Made by a program: the position numbers and the translations under genes
Part shown: in pieces, positions 1 to 6,128 of the stretch
Layout of the letters: each line of letters begins with the position of its first letter
How positions within the stretch are numbered: the first letter of the stretch is position 1
The notes under the pieces: model-generated
The model's database searches: none
Told to the model about the DNA's origin: nothing
The model's input: the letters and a program-made list of their open reading frames with translations, nothing else
Assembly (NCBI GenBank): GCA_027030825.1
Contig: JALVEM010000102.1
Coordinates: forward strand, 1-13,989
Reading direction: 5' to 3'
Length of the DNA stretch: 13,989 nucleotides
Source of the DNA: Thiohalobacter sp.
GTDB taxonomy: Bacteria; Pseudomonadota; Gammaproteobacteria; Thiohalobacterales; Thiohalobacteraceae

Positions 1-92
1 CTTCTGCATGAGAGTGATGCGCTTTTCTGGTATCTTCCCACCGAAGCGGAGATAACGACACGAATCGGTTCCAGGGAGACCCGGGAAAGGAC
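1..92 (+). other. Left edge; possible 3' end of an upstream gene
   Basis: One forward frame from base 2 stays open to a TAA at 53-55 and would encode a basic tail ending PPKRR. That would leave a 37-base gap before the next gene, typical of this compact region. However, another forward frame and one reverse frame are also open across these 92 bases, so the reading is uncertain. The sequence is somewhat AT-richer than the genes to its right. GATAAC at 51-56 resembles a -10 box but has no convincing -35 partner. I cannot assign a function. Confidence 0.25.
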
Positions 93-1805
93 ATGCAAAG
101 ACCGCTGGCCGCTCTGGCCGATGAAACCTTCGACCTCATCATCGTCGGTGGCGGCATCTTTGGCGCCTGTGCAGCGTGGGACGCCACGCTCCGCGGCATG
201 AAGGTGGCCCTGCTCGAACGCCTCGACTTCGGTGCCGGCGCCTCGGCCAATTCCTTCAAGATGATCCATGGCGGCATCCGCTATCTTCAGCACCTGGATC
301 TGCCGCGGCTGCGGGCCTCCTGCCGCGAGCGCAGTGCGTTCCTGCGCGTGGCGCCGCACCTGGCACATCCCCTGCCCATCGCCATCCCCACCTACGGACA
401 CGGCAGGAAGGGCAAGGCATTCCTCGGCACCGGCATGCTGCTCTACGATCTGCTGACACTGGACCGCAACCGGGGCATCGCCGATCCGGCTCGCCGCATT
501 CCGCTCACGCGCTTCCTCTCCAGAGAGGAGATCCTCGCCGAATTTCCGGACCTTCCGTCCGAGGGACTCACGGGAGCGGCCGTCTTCGCCGACGGCCAGA
601 TGTACAACCCCACCCGGCTGACCTGGAGTTTCGTGCGTTCGGCCAGCGAGCACGGTGCGACCGTGTGCAACCACATCGAGGTCACCCGTCTGCTCGACGG
701 CGAAGACGCAAGGGAGGCGGCGGGCGTGATGGCACGCGATCTGGTCTCGGGCGAGGAAATCCCGATTCGCGGGCGCTGCATTCTGAACACCGCCGGCCCC
801 TGGGCGACCCGGGTGCTTGCCGGAACACCGGGCGTCACCCCGCCCCGAACCACCTTTTCCAGAGACACCTGCTTCCTGGTACGCAGGCGTTTCGGCTCGG
901 ATCTCGCCCTGGCCGTCTCCGCGCGAACACGGGACCCGGACGCCATTCTCAGCCGGGATGCCCGCCATCTGTTCCTGGTTCCCTGGCGTGACTGGACGCT
1001 GGTCGGCGTCTGGCACGTGGTCTACCCACGGGACGCGGATCACCTGGAGATCACCCCGGAACAGCTCGAGAGCTATCTGGACGAGATCAACTGGGCCTAC
1101 CCCACGCTGAATCTGACGCCTGACGACATCACGATCTGCAACGCGGGACTCGTGCCCTTCGGCGAAAACGATCCGGATGCAAGGGATCTCAGCTACGGCA
1201 AGCGCTCGGTCCTGATCGATCACGAACGACAGGGGGAATGCCGCAATCTGGTCACGCTGATCGGCATCCGCTACACCATGGCGCGCGGAGATTCGGCCCG
1301 GGCCGTCGACCTCGCCGCAAGGAAACTCGGTTTCCGGACGGCCCGTCCGCCCACGGATCGACTGCCCGTCCACGGCGGCGACTTCGACCATTTCGATGCC
1401 CTGGTGGCCGAGATTCGCGGGCGGCTCCCCTCCGGCGATGCCGCAGTGGCCGAGTCGCTGGCCCACAATCACGGTTCCGCCTATGGCGAGGTCCTCGACA
1501 GCGCCAGGGGCCCGGAAGACCTCGAGCCCATCGAATCCACCCGGGTCCTTCCGGCACAGATCCGGCACGCCGTGCGGAACGAAATGGCGCTCTCGCTTGC
1601 CGACGTGGTATTCCGGCGCACGGATCTCGCCACCGGCGGCCATCCCGGTGATTCCGTGCTGGATCATGCCGCCCGGCTCGTCGGCGAAGTGCTCGGCTGG
1701 AACGAAACCACCCTGACGGAACAGCGAGCAGCCGTGGCACGCCGTTTCGACTGTCTGGGCAACTGGCTTGCCGCCGAATCCCTGCCGAAAGGAGCAAGCA
1801 CATGA
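93..1805 (+). CDS. GlpD-like FAD-dependent oxidoreductase (glycerol-3-phosphate dehydrogenase family)
   Basis: This 570-residue protein has the layout of FAD-dependent glycerol-3-phosphate dehydrogenases. A Rossmann FAD motif VGGGIFG lies at residues 18-24, with LLE closing the fold near 40-42. The family block HGGIRYL is at 59-65, a second FAD-contacting segment NTAGPW at 232-237, and a helical C-terminal domain carries RNEMALSLADVVFRRT near residue 500. It is longer than E. coli GlpD (about 500) and close to longer bacterial members. Family members oxidise glycerol 3-phosphate to dihydroxyacetone phosphate and pass electrons to quinone. Two blocks differ from what I recall as canonical: AGLVPF (351-356) for AGLRPL, and IGIRYTMAR (390-398) for GGKLTTYR, so the true substrate may differ. 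The ATG is the only usable start, since in-frame stops lie upstream and no GTG or TTG intervenes; GGGAAAGG sits unusually close to it. Its stop overlaps the next start (ATGA), so the two are probably co-translated. Confidence 0.85.
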   Translation: MQRPLAALADETFDLIIVGGGIFGACAAWDATLRGMKVALLERLDFGAGASANSFKMIHGGIRYLQHLDLPRLRASCRERSAFLRVAPHLAHPLPIAIPTYGHGRKGKAFLGTGMLLYDLLTLDRNRGIADPARRIPLTRFLSREEILAEFPDLPSEGLTGAAVFADGQMYNPTRLTWSFVRSASEHGATVCNHIEVTRLLDGEDAREAAGVMARDLVSGEEIPIRGRCILNTAGPWATRVLAGTPGVTPPRTTFSRDTCFLVRRRFGSDLALAVSARTRDPDAILSRDARHLFLVPWRDWTLVGVWHVVYPRDADHLEITPEQLESYLDEINWAYPTLNLTPDDITICNAGLVPFGENDPDARDLSYGKRSVLIDHERQGECRNLVTLIGIRYTMARGDSARAVDLAARKLGFRTARPPTDRLPVHGGDFDHFDALVAEIRGRLPSGDAAVAESLAHNHGSAYGEVLDSARGPEDLEPIESTRVLPAQIRHAVRNEMALSLADVVFRRTDLATGGHPGDSVLDHAARLVGEVLGWNETTLTEQRAAVARRFDCLGNWLAAESLPKGAST

Positions 1806-2791
1806 AAATCCTGATCACCGGCGCCACCGGATTCATCGGCTCGCGTCTGGCGACCCGCAGTCTGGAGAAGGGACACGAGGTCGTGGCCTATGGCCAGACG
1901 AACACCGAGGCCGAGAAGGCCAATCTGGCCCGCCTGCAGGCCGCGGGCGTCCAGCCGATACTCGGCTCCGTCACCGACAGGGCAGCGCTCGAACGGGCGC
2001 TCGACGGCGTGGACGTGGTGTTCCATCTGGCTGCCGCTCAGCACGAGGCCAACGTACCCGACCGGCATTTTCACGAGGTGAATGTCGAGGGAACCCGCAA
2101 CGTCCTCGAAGCCGCCCGTGACGCCGGCGTGCAGCGCTATGTGCACGGCAGCACGATCGGCGTGTACGGCGAAGCCGCCGACGGCGTCATCGACGAGCAG
2201 ACCCCGCCGAGACCGGCCAACATCTACGGGCGTACCAAGCTGGAAGCGGAAGGCGTGGTACGCGAATTCGCCGATCGCCTGCCGGTCACCATCGTTCGCA
2301 TCTCCGAGACCTACGGTCCCGGCGACCGGCGGCTGCTCAAGCTGTTTCGCGCCATACGCAAGCGGGCCTTCTTCATGATCGGTCCCGGGCAGAACCTGCA
2401 CCAGCTCATCCACGTCGATGATCTCGTCGACGGGATGTATCTGGCGGCCGAACGCGAGTCGGCCCTCGATGGCATATTCAATCTGGTGGGCCGGGAGGTG
2501 CTGTCGACCCAGGAGATGGTGGAAACCATCGCCGATGCAGTGGGCACGCCCCTGCGGAAATTCCGCGCCCCCCTGTTCCCGTTCATGGCCGCCGCCGTCG
2601 TGCTCGAGGCCGTGTGCCGCCCGCTCGGCATCCAGCCGCCCCTGCATCGGCGCCGGATGGATTTCTTCGTCAAGAGTTTCCGGTTCGATCCCGCGCTGGC
2701 ACGGGAAAGGCTCGGCTTCGAACCGCGCATCGATTTCCGCACCGGCACCCGCCAGACCGCAGAATGGTACGAACAGCAGGGCCTGCTCTGA
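1802..2791 (+). CDS. NAD-dependent epimerase/dehydratase (extended SDR)
   Basis: A 329-residue extended short-chain dehydrogenase. The nucleotide-binding motif TGATGFIG is at residues 6-13. HLAAAQ (75-80) and NVEGT (94-98) follow the usual order. The catalytic set is Ser117/Thr118 with Tyr142 and Lys146 (YGRTK). SETYGPGD (168-175) and HVDDLVDG (204-211) are the later family blocks. Such enzymes epimerise, dehydrate or reduce nucleotide sugars or related carbonyl substrates in the cytoplasm, and the exact substrate cannot be read from sequence. The start ATG overlaps the stop of the GlpD-like gene by four bases and has AAAGGAG eight bases upstream, so the two genes form a translationally coupled pair. 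The pair suggests sequential redox steps on a sugar or polyol precursor (inference). A 3-beta-HSD-like reductase is an alternative within the same superfamily. Confidence 0.9.
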   Translation: MKILITGATGFIGSRLATRSLEKGHEVVAYGQTNTEAEKANLARLQAAGVQPILGSVTDRAALERALDGVDVVFHLAAAQHEANVPDRHFHEVNVEGTRNVLEAARDAGVQRYVHGSTIGVYGEAADGVIDEQTPPRPANIYGRTKLEAEGVVREFADRLPVTIVRISETYGPGDRRLLKLFRAIRKRAFFMIGPGQNLHQLIHVDDLVDGMYLAAERESALDGIFNLVGREVLSTQEMVETIADAVGTPLRKFRAPLFPFMAAAVVLEAVCRPLGIQPPLHRRRMDFFVKSFRFDPALARERLGFEPRIDFRTGTRQTAEWYEQQGLL

Positions 2792-2818
2792 CCGGCGGCG
2801 CCTGTCTGCTCTCGGCTC

Positions 2819-3547
2819 TCAGCGATAGCCCACTGCGCCGATCTTCTTGGTGAAGAGCCGGTTGCTCTTGCCGTACATGATGAAGCTGGCCCGGAAAAAC
2901 GCCGTATAGAGCGCCGAGAGCGCAATCAGCACATAGTTGAGCGGGTTGCGCCAGAAGACGTACAGATTGAGCGGATACACCCGTACATCCCGGAAACCCG
3001 TGTATTCCAGTGCCTGCCGGAGGGAATACTCGGTAAAGGTATTGTAATGATCGAAATTCTGGGCCAGGGCTTCGGCGCCCGTGATCGGGTTCGCCCCGTT
3101 CAGACCATGCGCGATGATTCTGCCTCCCGGTCTCAGCTTGCGATAGGCAAGCGACAGAAACTCGAGGATCTCGGGCTTGGTCAGATGGTTGAGTTCCTGC
3201 TCGCAGAATATGACATCCCAGGATGCATCCTCCTCCTGCTCGAGGAAGGAGAACACGCGGGCCTGCCGGCAGTTCAGCCCCCGGGCGATCGCATGGGCGA
3301 CCTTCTCTTCCATCGAGTCGATTCCCAGGACGTTCTCGTAACCCTCGCGCACGAGCGTGTTGACGAAATAGCCCGGCCCGCAGCTGATCACCAGCGTGCG
3401 CGCCTTGCGATCCGCCGGCATGTGGGGAAGATAGTTGTGACGATAGAAGTGATAGAACTTGTCATAGCCCTTTTCTATGTTCTCCGGCCCCTCCCAGAAG
3501 GAGTCGAACGGCTCCATTCGGGCTGTCAGATCCTCGTCCCTCGGCAT
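2819..3547 (-). CDS. Class I SAM-dependent methyltransferase
   Basis: A 242-residue protein with a class I methyltransferase core. Motif I is VISCGPGYF (residues 53-61), the acidic end of strand 2 is GID (75-77), motif post-I/II is WDVIFCEQELNHL (110-122), and motif III is LRPGGRIIAHG (138-148). It probably methylates a small molecule, sugar or lipid-linked substrate; nothing in the sequence names the acceptor. The C-terminus (about 203-224) is hydrophobic, followed by a basic tail, so membrane association is plausible. The start is supported by GGGGAG (minus strand) eight bases before ATG. It is the only gene in the left 10.7 kb on the minus strand. It converges with the epimerase gene across 27 bases and diverges from the glycosyltransferase. 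Parts of it are much AT-richer than the flanks: I count 24 G+C of 60 at 3421-3480, against 44 of 60 at 3961-4020. This suggests separate acquisition. Confidence 0.85.
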   Translation of the reverse strand: MPRDEDLTARMEPFDSFWEGPENIEKGYDKFYHFYRHNYLPHMPADRKARTLVISCGPGYFVNTLVREGYENVLGIDSMEEKVAHAIARGLNCRQARVFSFLEQEEDASWDVIFCEQELNHLTKPEILEFLSLAYRKLRPGGRIIAHGLNGANPITGAEALAQNFDHYNTFTEYSLRQALEYTGFRDVRVYPLNLYVFWRNPLNYVLIALSALYTAFFRASFIMYGKSNRLFTKKIGAVGYR

Positions 3548-3555
3548 GTGTTATT

Positions 3556-3561
3556 CTCCCC
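3556..3561 (-). promoter_or_regulatory. Ribosome binding site of the methyltransferase gene
   Basis: On the minus strand the bases read GGGGAG, eight bases upstream of the ATG at 3547. This is good spacing and supports that start. Confidence 0.6.
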
Positions 3562-3592
3562 GTTGCAGATTTGCGGAATGCTGCCGAAGCAT

Positions 3593-3598
3593 ACTATA
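3593..3598 (-). promoter_or_regulatory. Candidate sigma-70 -10 element for the methyltransferase gene
   Basis: On the minus strand the bases read TATAGT (five of six matches to TATAAT), about 45 bases before the start codon. This would give a 5' leader of roughly 40 bases. No good -35 box is present: TTACGA at 3614-3619 is only 15 bases away and matches poorly. The surrounding DNA is the AT-richest intergenic stretch of the window, and its overlapping TACTAT could also serve the forward gene. Confidence 0.35.
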
Positions 3599-3624
3599 CC
3601 TTGATTTCCCGAATCGTAAGAAAC

Positions 3625-3652
3625 CCGTCCGCGCCTCCCGGCGGGCGGTTTT
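3625..3652. other. GC-rich imperfect hairpin followed by a T run
   Basis: Bases 3625-3635 can pair with 3640-3648 around a TCCC loop, giving nine G-C pairs interrupted by two single-base bulges, followed by TTTT at 3649-3652. In form it resembles a rho-independent terminator. It lies only 12 bases before the glycosyltransferase start and has no forward gene directly upstream to end. It could be a leader structure, a block on transcription crossing the divergent region, or chance in GC-rich DNA. An AAA run on the left side makes the structure partly symmetrical, so neither strand is favoured. Confidence 0.25.
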
Positions 3653-3664
3653 CAGGGGGGCTCG

Positions 3665-4822
3665 ATGCGGATCCTGTTCTGCAATTTCGAATACCCGCCA
3701 CTCGGTGGCGGCGGCGGGGTGATCAACGCCCTGCTGGCCGAGGAACTGGCGAACCGGCACGAGGTCACCGTACTGACCTCCCAGGGCCTGGGGCTTCCGA
3801 GGCGGGAGGTGGTCAATGGTGTTCGGGTCGAGCGGGTGCCCGTGTTCTTTCGCCGCGAACAGGCCGCAGCCAACATGCCGTCCATGCTGGCCTATCTGCC
3901 CATGGGCGCAGCGCACGGCCTGCGGCTCTTCCGCGAGCAGCCATTCGACATCATCAACACGCACTTCGCCCTGCCGAGCGGCCCGGTGGGAAGCTTCCTG
4001 TCCCACCGCACGGGAACGCCCAATGTCCTCTCCGTGCACGGCGGCGATCTCTATGACCCGAGCAAGGCATCGTCGCCGCACCGCCATGCACTGCTTCGGC
4101 TCTGGATACGCCACCTGCTGAAGGATGCCGACCAGGTGGTAGGGCAATCGGCCAACACCATTGCCAATGTCGGCAAGTTTTACACCCGCGAGATCGAGCC
4201 TCGCCTGATTCCCCTGGGCATCCGCCGTCCGGCCTGGGCACCGGCAGACCGCAAGGCGTACGGATTCAGCGACACGGATTTCCTGATGGTCAGCGTGGGC
4301 CGGCTGGTGGCACGCAAGGCGATGGACCAGCTCGTCAGGATGCTGAAGGATCTGGAGGACCCCGCGGCGCATCTCCTTCTCATCGGCAGCGGCCCCCAGG
4401 AAGAGTCGCTCCGGCGTCTCGCCTCCGAGCTCGGCGTGGAGGCACGGGTGCACTTTCTCGGCTTCGTCAGCGAAGAAGAGAAGTTCGGCGTCCTGCAGAT
4501 GTGCGACCTCTTCGTCTCGACCAGCCAGCACGAGGGTTTCGGCATCGTCTTTCTCGAGGCCATGGCCAGTGGGCTGCCGGTGATCTGCTACGATCATGGA
4601 GGACAGACGGATTTTCTGGAAGACGGTGTCACCGGACATCTGCTGCGCCTCAACGACGAAGCGACCCTTCGTGTCCGGTGCCGGGAACTCATGCACGCGC
4701 CCGATGCTCTGGCCCGCATGGGCGAGACGAACCGCAGGTGCGTGGAGCGCTTCTATATCGAGAACTGCGCGCGCGAATACGAGGCACTGTTCGACGACGT
4801 GATTCGTCGAAGGAAGCACTGA
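3665..4822 (+). CDS. Glycosyltransferase family 4 (GT-B fold)
   Basis: A 385-residue retaining glycosyltransferase of family GT4. The N-terminal domain opens with the glycine-rich acceptor-side loop YPPLGGGGG (residues 10-18), followed by HGGD at 125-128. The C-terminal nucleotide-sugar domain begins near VGRLVARK (211-218). It has the E-x7-E motif EGFGIVFLE (Glu290 and Glu298) and the usual ASGLPVI (301-307). It would transfer a sugar from a nucleotide donor to a growing glycan or lipid-linked acceptor at the inner face of the cytoplasmic membrane. AGGGGGG lies four bases before the ATG. It is the first gene of a forward run of six with gaps or overlaps of only a few bases, so it probably sets the transcription start of that operon. 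Donor and acceptor cannot be deduced. Confidence 0.92.
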   Translation: MRILFCNFEYPPLGGGGGVINALLAEELANRHEVTVLTSQGLGLPRREVVNGVRVERVPVFFRREQAAANMPSMLAYLPMGAAHGLRLFREQPFDIINTHFALPSGPVGSFLSHRTGTPNVLSVHGGDLYDPSKASSPHRHALLRLWIRHLLKDADQVVGQSANTIANVGKFYTREIEPRLIPLGIRRPAWAPADRKAYGFSDTDFLMVSVGRLVARKAMDQLVRMLKDLEDPAAHLLLIGSGPQEESLRRLASELGVEARVHFLGFVSEEEKFGVLQMCDLFVSTSQHEGFGIVFLEAMASGLPVICYDHGGQTDFLEDGVTGHLLRLNDEATLRVRCRELMHAPDALARMGETNRRCVERFYIENCAREYEALFDDVIRRRKH

Positions 4823-4825
4823 AAC

Positions 4826-5368
4826 ATGTCGACGCCACTGGGACATTCGCTGATGGCCGCCGCCATCGTGCCCCTCACGGGCAAACCGGCCATGCCGGCC
4901 TGGCGCCTGTGGCTGTTCGCCCTGTTTGCGGCCAACGCGCCCGATCTCGATCTCCTGGCCGGCCTGCCTTATCACGACCCCAACCTTTTTCATCAGGGCC
5001 CTTCGCACAGCCTGAGCTTCGCCCTGCTGTTCGGAGTGTTGTCCGGGATGTTCTTCCGGTCGGCCAGAGCGGGCATGATCGGCCTCCTGTGCTATGCCTC
5101 GCACCTGCTGCTCGATTTCTTCACCTACGACGGCCGGCCGCCTTACGGCATCCCGTTGCTGTGGCCTTTCTCGGAGAATTACTGGCATGCCCCGTTCGAC
5201 CTCTTCATGGGGGTGCGCCACGGCGTGCCGGGTGATTCCCCCGCCGAAACCCTGAGCCAGATATTTTCCTGGCACAACGTGCGCACCCTGCTCGTTGAGT
5301 CGACACTGCTCGCACCTCTGACTGCAGCCAGCCTGTTCCTGAGTCGCCGGATCGGGAGAACCACATGA
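4826..5368 (+). CDS. YdjM-type membrane-bound metal-dependent hydrolase (PF04307-like)
   Basis: A 180-residue, largely hydrophobic protein with the metal-ligand pattern of the YdjM family (once DUF457, called LexA-binding inner-membrane hydrolase). The pattern is TPLGH with His7, NAPDLD with Asp40/Asp42, HQGPSH with His56/His61, and SHLLLDFFTYDG with His93/Asp97. The family is predicted to hydrolyse a phosphoester or similar bond at the membrane, but its substrate is generally unknown. Several hydrophobic stretches (about 24-36, 62-78, 84-99 and 154-172) are consistent with membrane embedding. The gene begins three bases after the glycosyltransferase stop, preceded by AAGGAAG, and its stop overlaps the acyltransferase start (ATGA). 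That coupling implies a role in the same pathway, perhaps on a lipid-linked intermediate (inference). Confidence 0.8.
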   Translation: MSTPLGHSLMAAAIVPLTGKPAMPAWRLWLFALFAANAPDLDLLAGLPYHDPNLFHQGPSHSLSFALLFGVLSGMFFRSARAGMIGLLCYASHLLLDFFTYDGRPPYGIPLLWPFSENYWHAPFDLFMGVRHGVPGDSPAETLSQIFSWHNVRTLLVESTLLAPLTAASLFLSRRIGRTT

Positions 5369-6126
5369 ACGAAAAGACCAGGGCAACCGTCGACAAGAAA
5401 AACATCGTTCGGGAACGCATGGCGGAAGCCAGGCAGTCGCCCCTGAAGACTTATCGTGACCTGACGGTGGGCCTGGACACCGGAATCGGACATTTCATCC
5501 GCCATGAAATGACGACCTTTCTGCTGGGCTCGATGGGCGGCGGCGCCGGATATCTCCTCCGCAAGAGATTCTATCGCGGCCTGTTCCGGGAGAGCGGTGG
5601 CGGACTGATTCTCGGGCGCCATCTCACGCTGCGCCATCCACGCCGCATGGTCCTCGGCGAGGGTGTCACCATCGACGATCTCTGTGTGCTCGATGCCCGT
5701 GGCGACAGCGAGAACGGGCTGATACTCGGTGACAATGTCATCGTGAATCGAAACTGCCTGCTGCTTGCCAAGAACGGCAGCATCCGTATCGGCCGGTGCA
5801 CGACGATCGGCAGCAACTCCGTGATCGTGTCCATGTCCGGCATCGAGATAGGCGAGGCCGTGATGTTCGCGGGCGGCTGTTACGTCAGTGCAGGCGCCTA
5901 TGAAACGGACAATCCCGATCTGCCCATCATGGACCAGCCGGCCTATTCGAAGGGCCCCATCGTCGTCGGCGACCACGCATGGATCGGCACCTGCGCCATC
6001 ATTCTCGATGGTGTACGAATCGGCAAGGGCGCCGTGGTGGGCGCCGGGGCCGTGGTCACGAAGGACGTGCCGGACTACGCCATCGTTGCCGGCGTGCCGG
6101 CCCGTGTCATTCGCATGAGGAACTGA
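5365..6126 (+). CDS. Left-handed beta-helix (hexapeptide-repeat) acyltransferase
   Basis: A 253-residue protein with a helical N-terminal region (about 1-75), then hexapeptide repeats from about 80 to 235. Clear repeats include ILGDNVIVNRNCLL, IRIGRCTTIGSNSVI, IEIGEAVMFAGGCYV and VRIGKGAVVGAGAVV. It closes with the usual AGVPARVIR (242-250). Relatives acetylate or otherwise acylate sugars in polysaccharide and lipopolysaccharide synthesis, using acetyl-CoA in the cytoplasm. The loop after GGCYVSAGAY carries Glu180, where many xenobiotic/maltose-type acetyltransferases have the catalytic His. His204 (GDHAW) is nearby but in a different repeat. The enzyme may use another base or be divergent. 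GGGAG lies six bases before the ATG, and the gene overlaps the hydrolase by four bases. Confidence 0.87.
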   Translation: MNEKTRATVDKKNIVRERMAEARQSPLKTYRDLTVGLDTGIGHFIRHEMTTFLLGSMGGGAGYLLRKRFYRGLFRESGGGLILGRHLTLRHPRRMVLGEGVTIDDLCVLDARGDSENGLILGDNVIVNRNCLLLAKNGSIRIGRCTTIGSNSVIVSMSGIEIGEAVMFAGGCYVSAGAYETDNPDLPIMDQPAYSKGPIVVGDHAWIGTCAIILDGVRIGKGAVVGAGAVVTKDVPDYAIVAGVPARVIRMRN

Positions 6127-6128
6127 AC

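Noticed and set aside
2792..2818. Possible terminator between the convergent epimerase and methyltransferase genes
   Set aside because: The 27 bases are GC-rich but show no stem followed by a T run on either strand.
3704..3718. GGN repeat (five glycine codons) as a possible slippage or phase-variation site
   Set aside because: The repeat is in triplets and irregular (ggt ggc ggc ggc ggg). It encodes the normal glycine-rich loop of GT4 enzymes, and length changes would stay in frame.
3551..5386. Long minus-strand open frame (611 codons) opposite the glycosyltransferase and hydrolase genes
   Set aside because: It is an antisense shadow in GC-rich DNA. Its translation has no recognisable domain, while the forward frames carry clear GT4 and YdjM motifs.
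5979..6128. Upstream extension of the amidotransferase reading frame
   Set aside because: It would overlap the acyltransferase end and bury the nucleophile Cys2, which must follow the initiator Met.
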